A stretch of 27,411 bases of DNA from CAYWFP01 sp964457365. GTDB lineage: Bacteria; Planctomycetota; SZUA-567. Shown one piece after another: positions 22,250 to 27,411 of this stretch. A program made the position numbers and the translations under genes. The notes beneath the pieces were generated by a model. That model was not told the origin of the DNA, ran no database searches, and saw only the letters and a list, made by a program, of their open reading frames with translations. Position 1 is the stretch's first letter. Every line of letters starts with the position of its first letter. The DNA is taken from NCBI GenBank assembly GCA_964457365.1, contig CAYWFP010000056.1, positions 1-27,411 of the forward strand, in the 5' to 3' direction.

Positions 22250-23356
22250 ATGCCCACGACTTCCCGCGAACGTATGCTGACCGCCCTCGACAACGGCCGC
22301 CCCGACCGCCTGCCGTGCCAGGTCCACGGCTGGATGCAGTACTATCTCGACACCTACCTCGACGGCATGGACTGGTGGCAGGCCTACGAACGGTTCGACA
22401 TGGACTTCGCCATCTACGTCAATCCGCGCCCGGTCTTCGCCGAGAAGGATCTGGCCGCCTGGGAGGAGACGGCCACCGACCTGGGCCTCGACGACGACGG
22501 TAACCGGCGCACACGTATCCGGATCAAGACCCCGAAAGGCACGCTGACCGAGACGATCGCGAGTAACCAATACACCGGCTGGAGCATCGAACACATGCTT
22601 AAGAACGAGGAGGATATCGAGATCTTCTGCGAGTATCTGCCGATCCCGGAACGCATGGACCTCGAGCCGGTACGCGAGGTATACGACCGCCTCGGCGACC
22701 GCGGCATCGTTCGCATGCGCCCGTACAGCCCCGGCCAGGGAAGTCCGTGGCAGAGCTTCTGCACCAAGCTCGGCACCGAGGAAGCGATCTTCCTGGGCAT
22801 GGACGAGCCGGAACTGCTGCACGCGGCGCTCGAGCGCATCCTCCGAAGAACCGTGCGCGCCGCCGAACTCTGCGAGGGCGTCAAGGCCGACATGGTCGAG
22901 GTCGGCGGTGGCGCCGGCTCGAGCACGGTGATCAGTCCGGATTTCTACCGCGAGTTCGGCCTGCCGTACGACCGACAGCAGAACCGCGCCTTCCGCGCCA
23001 GCGGCGTCAAGGTGGTCAACCATTTCTGCGGCGGGTTGATGCCGATGCTGGACCTGGTGGTCGAGAGCGAGGCCGATGGCCTGGAGACGATGACGCCCGC
23101 GTCGATGGGCGGCGACTGCGATCTGCGCGAAGCGTCGCGCCGGGTCGGCGACAAGCTCTTCTTCATCGGCGGCTTCGACCAGAACGCCGGCTTCGAACAC
23201 GGCACGCCGGAGAACGCGCGCGCGCAGGTATTCGCCTGCTTCGAGGCCACGCGCGACCACGCCGGCTATATCGTCGCCCCCTCGGACCATTTCTTCCACG
23301 GCGATCCGGCCAACCTGCAGGCCTTTGCCGACGCGTGCAAGAAATGCGTCTACTGA
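22250..23356 (+). CDS. Uroporphyrinogen decarboxylase (URO-D) family protein, methyltransferase-like
   Basis: A 368-residue protein. The ATG at 22250 has GGAG seven bases upstream; ATG 22235 is a less likely alternative. It begins with the family signature TSRERMLTALDNGRPDRLP. The centre has VKADMVEVGGGAGSS and VISPDFYREFGLPYDRQ, and NHFCGG supplies an HxC metal-binding pair as in MtaA/CmuA-type methyl-corrinoid:thiol methyltransferases. GGFDQN and a late APSDHF segment follow. True HemE enzymes have a different N-terminal arginine pattern and lie near other haem genes, absent here. A methyl-transfer or related role is therefore more likely than haem synthesis. It starts 29 bases after the CheB-CheR gene, on the same strand. 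No corrinoid protein gene is adjacent. Confidence 0.88.
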   Translation: MPTTSRERMLTALDNGRPDRLPCQVHGWMQYYLDTYLDGMDWWQAYERFDMDFAIYVNPRPVFAEKDLAAWEETATDLGLDDDGNRRTRIRIKTPKGTLTETIASNQYTGWSIEHMLKNEEDIEIFCEYLPIPERMDLEPVREVYDRLGDRGIVRMRPYSPGQGSPWQSFCTKLGTEEAIFLGMDEPELLHAALERILRRTVRAAELCEGVKADMVEVGGGAGSSTVISPDFYREFGLPYDRQQNRAFRASGVKVVNHFCGGLMPMLDLVVESEADGLETMTPASMGGDCDLREASRRVGDKLFFIGGFDQNAGFEHGTPENARAQVFACFEATRDHAGYIVAPSDHFFHGDPANLQAFADACKKCVY

Positions 23357-23497
23357 CGCGTCGGGTTTCCCCACATTCCCTGCAGCACATCCCCCGCACG
23401 ACCGATAAGACAGACAACGCCGGCCGGAACGGCTCCGCCTCCGGCACGGGCATTGCATCGGCCCGGCACCCGATCTCGATGCGAAAGGACGATGCAG

Positions 23498-24124
23498 GTG
23501 AATCCGCTACTGATGCTGCCGTTCGCCGGTATGGCCCGGCGCGTGATCCCGTCTCTGGCGCGCACCGCCGCGGGTACCGTCGGCGACGTCGCGCACGCGC
23601 TGACCTCGCCTTTTCGGCGCGATTCCGCGCAGATCAGCCCCGACGCGCGGGCCTACGCAACCATGCGCGGGTACGGCGACCTGCCGCCGCTCTTCTCGCA
23701 CGTGGACATCCGGCCCGGGCAAGCCATCACCCTCGAACACATCGGCCGCGAGACCGAGGCGGTATCTGCCGCTTTCCACGAGAAAATCGGCACATTTCTC
23801 CGCGAACAGGGCATCGACACCAGCACTCCGCTGGAACTCGGCACCAACGGCCAGGGCCGGTTGATCGTCTTGAACAACCACCCGCAGAAAGCTCAGATCG
23901 AGTCGCTGCTCGCCGAGAAGCCGGAGCTGGCGATGCAGTTCAACCATGTTTCGGCGCTGGCGTCGCTGATGCGCGCGGCGCAGGAAGCGATGGCATTCCA
24001 GCAATCCTACGCGCTGGATCCGCGCAGCGCCGTCGAGACCTACCGGGACCTGCTGGAAGGCGAGCGGTCGGGCTCGTTCGCTTTCCGCCTCGAAGGCGGC
24101 GAGTACGGCCTGATGTTCGATTAG
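23498..24124 (+). CDS. Hypothetical protein
   Basis: A 208-residue protein of unknown family. The start is uncertain: AAAGGA lies 8 bases before GTG 23498 (ideal) but only 2 before ATG 23492. The N-terminus is mildly hydrophobic (NPLLMLPFAGMARRVIPSLA) without a convincing cleavage site. The middle (about 70-135) contains GQAITLEHIGRETEAVS and TNGQGRLIVLNNHPQKAQIE, and the C-terminal 70 residues are helical (LMRAAQEAMAFQQS) ending in a short beta-rich tail. It lies 141 bases downstream of the URO-D gene on the same strand and overlaps the convergent transporter gene by 4 bases. Codon use matches neighbours, so it is probably a real gene; I assign no function. Confidence 0.75.
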   Translation: MNPLLMLPFAGMARRVIPSLARTAAGTVGDVAHALTSPFRRDSAQISPDARAYATMRGYGDLPPLFSHVDIRPGQAITLEHIGRETEAVSAAFHEKIGTFLREQGIDTSTPLELGTNGQGRLIVLNNHPQKAQIESLLAEKPELAMQFNHVSALASLMRAAQEAMAFQQSYALDPRSAVETYRDLLEGERSGSFAFRLEGGEYGLMFD

Positions 24125-25122
24125 GATCCCGCCGGCAGAAGCAGCCAGAGCCACAGCGGAATCGTCACCATCGAGAGCAGCGTGCCCAGCACGAGCATCG
24201 AGGAGACGAAACGCTCGTCGCAGCCGATGCGGCAGGCGATGACGTAGCTGGCGACCGCCGCGGGCATGGCCTGCTCGAGCACCACCGCGCCGCGCAGCGC
24301 GGGAGCGGCGTGGGGAAAGAGAAAGACGAAGCAGACGTAGGCCAGCGCCGGAATCAGCAGCAGCTTGCCGGCGATGACCAGCCCCAGCGCCGCGACGTTC
24401 TCCTTGAACGCGTGCAGGCGCAGGCTCCCGCCGATGGCCACCAGCGCCAGCGGCAGGCCGGTCGCGCCGATCATCTTGAGCGTCCTGGTCGCGAGCGGCG
24501 CCAGCAGTCCCTGCAACACCCACGGCAGTTCCAGGGCGCCCGTAGCGTCGCGCCAAGGCTGGACCAGGACGGCCACTATTGCGCCGCCGATAGCCGCGAG
24601 CACCACCGGCGCGGAGAAGATCTTGCGCCAGCGCCCGCCCCAGCCGGCGTCCTCCGCCAACCCGCCGCCGTAGGCGCCGATCAGGCCGAAGCCCAGGGCG
24701 ATGAAGAGCGGCAGGGCGAAGGCGTTGAAGAGCGCCGCGCGCTGCAGCCCCGCATCGCCGAAGGCGCTCTCGATGAGCGGAAAGCCCATGTAGACGGAGT
24801 TGCTCCAGAACGAGCCGAAGACGAAGGCCGCGGCCAGGCCGCCGCGCAGAGCCAAGAAGCGCGCCAGCAGCACGAAGAGGGCCGCGATCAGCAGCACCGG
24901 CAGGAACGTCGCCGTCAACAGCGCCGGGTCGGTGAAGTTGGCCGGATCCTGCTTGGCCACCTCGGGAAAGACCAGCGCCGGCAGCGCGAGGTAGTAGACG
25001 AGCTTGTTCAGGAAGGCGCGGTCGGCCTCGCTCATCCAGCCGCGCCGCGCCAGCAGCGCGCCGAGCCCGATGAGCGCGAAGACCGGCAGGCAGATTTCCA
25101 GGATCAAGAGCGCGCGGGACAC
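24121..25122 (-). CDS. AEC (auxin efflux carrier) family transporter
   Basis: A 333-residue integral membrane protein. GTG start at 25122 with AAAGG six bases upstream. It has about ten hydrophobic segments in two halves of five, the AEC/BASS-like fold. Family features include an early LVYYLALPALVF segment, FGSFWSNSVYMGFPLIESAFG after the fourth helix (NSxxMGFPL is characteristic) and LEQAMPAAVASYVIA near the C-terminus. Bacterial members export or exchange small organic acids such as malate or malonate; the substrate here cannot be told. It is 33 bases downstream of a thioredoxin-fold gene on the same strand, with an intervening hairpin that includes its ribosome-binding site. Confidence 0.93.
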   Translation of the reverse strand: MSRALLILEICLPVFALIGLGALLARRGWMSEADRAFLNKLVYYLALPALVFPEVAKQDPANFTDPALLTATFLPVLLIAALFVLLARFLALRGGLAAAFVFGSFWSNSVYMGFPLIESAFGDAGLQRAALFNAFALPLFIALGFGLIGAYGGGLAEDAGWGGRWRKIFSAPVVLAAIGGAIVAVLVQPWRDATGALELPWVLQGLLAPLATRTLKMIGATGLPLALVAIGGSLRLHAFKENVAALGLVIAGKLLLIPALAYVCFVFLFPHAAPALRGAVVLEQAMPAAVASYVIACRIGCDERFVSSMLVLGTLLSMVTIPLWLWLLLPAGS

Positions 25123-25129
25123 GCGGAAC

Positions 25130-25155
25130 CTTTCGCCGACGAACCGGCGGGAAAG
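25130..25155 (-). promoter_or_regulatory. Hairpin over the ribosome-binding site of the AEC transporter
   Basis: On the minus strand CTTTCCCGCCG (25155-25145) can pair with CGGCGAAAG (25138-25130), giving nine base pairs with a 2-base bulge and a 6-base loop. The right arm contains the AAAG of the transporter's AAAGG. The left arm begins directly after the upstream stop codon, so ribosomes finishing that gene would open it. Confidence 0.4.
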
Positions 25156-25398
25156 CTATTCGACCATGTCGATGACGCGCTTGACCTCGTCCAGATCCGG
25201 GACGCGCCCCATGACGCGCACGCCGTCGTTGATCACCAGCGCCGGCGTCAGCGTCACGCCGAAGAACATGATCTCCGTCTCGTCGGTGACGCACTTGAGG
25301 GTGAAGGGTTGGCCGAGTTCGGTCGCGGCCTGTTCGGTCACGCGGACGAGCTGGTCGAAATCGGAATCGCCTTTGCCCAGAACGCAGATCTCTTTCAT
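25156..25398 (-). CDS. Thioredoxin-fold protein lacking the CxxC pair
   Basis: An 80-residue protein; ATG at 25398 with GGAGG eight bases upstream. The fold matches small archaeal/bacterial 'redox-active disulfide' thioredoxins: strand KEICVLGKG, a helix, then VTDETEIMFFGVTLTPALVIN (cis-proline loop TP) and GRVPDLDEVKRVI. In that family the first strand leads into G-x-G-C-x-x-C. Here it reads GKGDSDF, so both active cysteines are replaced (Asp11, Phe14) and disulfide chemistry at that site is impossible. It lies between a small secreted protein gene and an AEC transporter gene. It may be a binding or regulatory version of the fold. Confidence 0.82.
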   Translation of the reverse strand: MKEICVLGKGDSDFDQLVRVTEQAATELGQPFTLKCVTDETEIMFFGVTLTPALVINDGVRVMGRVPDLDEVKRVIDMVE

Positions 25399-25489
25399 GC
25401 GCGGATCCTCCGAAAGCCGCCAAGCGCGCCTACTGTACCCGCAGCGGGGCATGCTGTCCATGCACTTTTTCGCACTCCCGGATTTTCGC

Positions 25490-25708
25490 TTACTGGGCCG
25501 CGGCCCGGAAGAGAGGCGACTGGCGGAACTCGCCGGATTCGCGCAGGGTTTCGATGCCCTGCCAGAGGGTCCGCGCCAGGTCCGGATGGCGCTCTTCGAT
25601 GCAGAAGGAGAGCATCCTCGGCGTGGCGCTCTCCCCCGCCTCCGCGTGTCCGGTGACGCAGAGAGAGAGCAACACCACCGCCCCGGTCAAAAGTAATCCC
25701 CGATTCAT
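25490..25708 (-). CDS. Small secreted protein
   Basis: A 72-residue ORF; ATG at 25708 with GGAGG nine bases upstream. Residues 1-24 form a clear signal peptide (MNRGLLLTGAVVLLSLCVTG then HAEA, with cleavage predicted before GES). The mature part is about 48 residues, helical, and includes one Cys (LSFCIEERHPDLARTLWQGI). I recognise no family. It lies downstream of the hydrogenase terminator and upstream of the thioredoxin-fold gene on the same strand. It could also be the shortened remnant of a longer exported protein. Confidence 0.65.
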   Translation of the reverse strand: MNRGLLLTGAVVLLSLCVTGHAEAGESATPRMLSFCIEERHPDLARTLWQGIETLRESGEFRQSPLFRAAAQ

Positions 25709-25806
25709 CCCGACAAGCCTCCCGCTTCCGACGTATCGCGCAGTAAACCATCCTTCGCCTGGCGCGGCGTTAGGGGAGTGTGAAAAATCCGCGCGCAGCG
25801 GCCATG

Positions 25807-25838
25807 AAAAGGCGCCGAACGGTTGCCCGCCCGGCGCC
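25807..25838 (-). terminator. Terminator of the hydrogenase operon
   Basis: On the minus strand GGCGCCG (25838-25832) pairs with CGGCGCC (25817-25811) around a 14-base loop and is followed by TTTT (25810-25807). It lies 23 bases past the hydrogenase stop codon. Confidence 0.7.
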
Positions 25839-25861
25839 GAGGGCGTCGCTCGCGACCGCGC

Positions 25862-27411
25862 TCAGCCGATATACTTGCCGCGCGGGGTGTAGTGCGTATG
25901 CAGCAGCTTGTGCGAGAGATGCCCGCACGGGCCTTCCTTGAGGAAATCGGTGTAGACGCGCAGCACCGCCGGGTTCTCGTGACTCTTGCGCACGTCGTAG
26001 GCCTTGTCCTCGTCGTAGATCGCCTGGGCGCGTTTCTTGCGGATCTCGGGGCTCGTGGGAATCGGCTGGCCGCCGCCGCCGAGGCAGCCGCCCGGGCAGG
26101 CCATGAATTCGATGAAATGACACTCGCTGAACTTGCCGCCGGCCTTGATGTCCTCCATCACCTTCTTGGCGTTGGCGGTGCCGTGGGCGATACCGACCTT
26201 GACGGTCGCGCCCTTGATCCAGTCCCAGTTAGGCACCAGGTGCTTGATCAAATCCGGCACCGGGCCGACCTCGTCGGGAATCTTGACCTCGGCGTACTTG
26301 CAGCCCTCGAAACCGCGGACGGGGATGATGTCGGCATGCTCGAAGAAGTTCTCCACCTTCTTGCCGGTGACGAGCTCGATCACCGTCCTGAGCGCCGCCT
26401 CCATCACGCCGCCGCTGGCGCCGAAGATGACGCCCGAACCGGTGGCCGTGCCGAAGGGATCGTCGAAGTCGGCCTTGGGCATGTCCGGCAGGTGGATGCC
26501 GGCCTCGCGGATCATCTGCGCCAGCTCGCGCGTGGTCAGGCCGTAGTCGATGTCCTTGTAGCCGCTGTCGGCCATCTCCGGCCGGTTGCACTCGAACTTC
26601 TTCGCCGAGCACGGCATCAGCGCGACGCTGACGATGTTCGCCGGATCGATGTCGTTGATCTGGGCGTACCAGGTCTTGATCAGCGCGCCGAACATCTGTT
26701 GCGGACTCTTGGCCGAGCTGACGTGTGCGAGATATTCGGGGTAGAAGTGCTCGATATACTTCACCCACCCGGGCGAGCAGCTGGTGAACTGCGGCGCCGG
26801 CATGGAGCCGTCGCCTTCGACCCGGTTCTTGTAGAGCCGGATAATCAGCTCGGTGCCTTCCTCGATGATGGTCAGGTCGGCGGAGAAATTCGTGTCGAAG
26901 ACCTTGTCGAAGCCGCAGCGCCGCAGCGCGGTGTTCATCTGCCAGGTCATCGGGATGCCCGGCTCGAGGCCGAACTCCTCGCCGATGCCCGCGCGCGGAC
27001 TCGGCGCGGTCTGCATGACCACGTGCTTCTCCGGGTCGTCGATGGCGGCCCAGACCTCGTCGGTCGGGTCGTTCGCCCGCAGCGCGCCGGTGGGGCAGCG
27101 ATTGATGCACTGACCGCAGTTGATGCAGACGACGTCGCCGAGAGGCTTGTCGAGGTACGTGGTAATCGTCGTCTCGGTGCCGCGGTTGACGGCCTCGAGC
27201 ACGCCGACCTCCTGCAGGTCGATGCAGGTGCGGACGCAGCGGCGGCAGAGAATGCACTTGTCCATGTCCCGGACGACCGAGTAGCTCGAGCGGTCGACCT
27301 GGTGACGCGGCTTCTCCGGATGGCCGAAGCGGAAGTAGTCGACGCCGTATTCCTTGGCCAGCGACTGCAGTTCGCAGTTGTTGTTGCGGAAGCACGAGTA
27401 GCACTCGCCGT
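25862..27411 (-). CDS. hydA: [FeFe] hydrogenase catalytic subunit (HydA/HndD-like), N-terminus beyond window
   Basis: The frame is open to the window edge, giving 516 residues of the C-terminal part. It starts in a C-x2-C-x5-C cluster motif (GECYSCFRNNNCELQSL), as in the His-ligated [4Fe-4S] domain of NuoG-like hydrogenases. A two-[4Fe-4S] ferredoxin domain follows (CILCRRCVRTC and CINCGQCINRCPTGAL). The H-cluster motifs are all present: L1 TSCSPGW, L2 MPCSAKKFE and L3 EFMACPGGCLGGGGQP. The C-terminal iron-hydrogenase small-subunit domain ends HTHYTPRGKYIG. This architecture is that of the catalytic subunit of NAD(P)-linked, often electron-bifurcating, hydrogenases in anaerobes. It makes or oxidises H2 in the cytoplasm. 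The partner flavoprotein subunits should lie upstream, outside the window. A terminator follows its stop. Confidence 0.97.
   Translation of the reverse strand, partial: GECYSCFRNNNCELQSLAKEYGVDYFRFGHPEKPRHQVDRSSYSVVRDMDKCILCRRCVRTCIDLQEVGVLEAVNRGTETTITTYLDKPLGDVVCINCGQCINRCPTGALRANDPTDEVWAAIDDPEKHVVMQTAPSPRAGIGEEFGLEPGIPMTWQMNTALRRCGFDKVFDTNFSADLTIIEEGTELIIRLYKNRVEGDGSMPAPQFTSCSPGWVKYIEHFYPEYLAHVSSAKSPQQMFGALIKTWYAQINDIDPANIVSVALMPCSAKKFECNRPEMADSGYKDIDYGLTTRELAQMIREAGIHLPDMPKADFDDPFGTATGSGVIFGASGGVMEAALRTVIELVTGKKVENFFEHADIIPVRGFEGCKYAEVKIPDEVGPVPDLIKHLVPNWDWIKGATVKVGIAHGTANAKKVMEDIKAGGKFSECHFIEFMACPGGCLGGGGQPIPTSPEIRKKRAQAIYDEDKAYDVRKSHENPAVLRVYTDFLKEGPCGHLSHKLLHTHYTPRGKYIG

Noticed and set aside
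22250..23356. Calling the URO-D family gene hemE
   Set aside because: The HxC metal-binding pair and lack of haem genes nearby fit methyltransferase-like members better; no symbol assigned.

Overview
The window is GC-rich, densely coded bacterial DNA, probably a metagenome scaffold because it holds a run of exactly 10 N at 18445-18454. No rRNA, tRNA, CRISPR array or insertion sequence was seen. The gene mix suggests an anaerobic member of the Planctomycetes/Verrucomicrobia/Lentisphaerae group or a neighbouring phylum. It includes several prenyltransferase/squalene-oxidase-repeat ('toroid') proteins with membrane anchors, a methyltransferase-like URO-D protein, an FHA-domain membrane protein and a multi-cluster [FeFe] hydrogenase. 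This placement is inferred from gene content only.

Layout. (1) 1-3745: the end of a chemotaxis operon, with the signalling tip of an MCP, a CheX-like domain fused to a CheY-like receiver, and CheA. (2) 3850-6010: a NitT/TauT-type ABC importer whose substrate-binding gene has lost its middle and whose ATPase lacks the H-loop histidine. (3) 5998-10749, minus strand: a toroid fragment, a membrane-anchored toroid protein, a lipoprotein-like double pseudo-protease with a PDZ domain, and an intact HtrA protease. (4) 10938-12727, plus strand and divergent from (3): an ECF sigma factor overlapping a membrane protein that joins an anti-sigma-like N-terminus to an extracytoplasmic toroid domain. Blocks 3 and 4 together look like a sigma-E-type envelope stress circuit built around toroid domains. 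This is the best candidate here for an undescribed system.

(5) 12852-14416: a glutaredoxin-like gene with its terminator and promoter, about 0.6 kb with no recognisable gene, and a compact minus-strand transcription unit (promoter, short ORF with an in-frame TGA, terminator). (6) 14417-17483: a calcium-loop/EF-hand-like protein of an uncharacterised family and a large toroid protein with a TonB-like N-terminus, followed by a terminator. (7) 17525-18837: a small hypothetical gene and an FHA-domain membrane protein split by the N gap. (8) 18918-22220: a CheB-CheR-PAS fusion. (9) 22250-25398: a URO-D family protein, an unrecognised protein, an AEC transporter and a thioredoxin-fold protein without its cysteines. 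(10) 25490-27411: a small secreted protein and, after a clear terminator, the 3' part of an [FeFe] hydrogenase catalytic subunit.

Start sites were chosen from visible ribosome-binding sites. Family calls come from motifs read by eye; no database search was possible.
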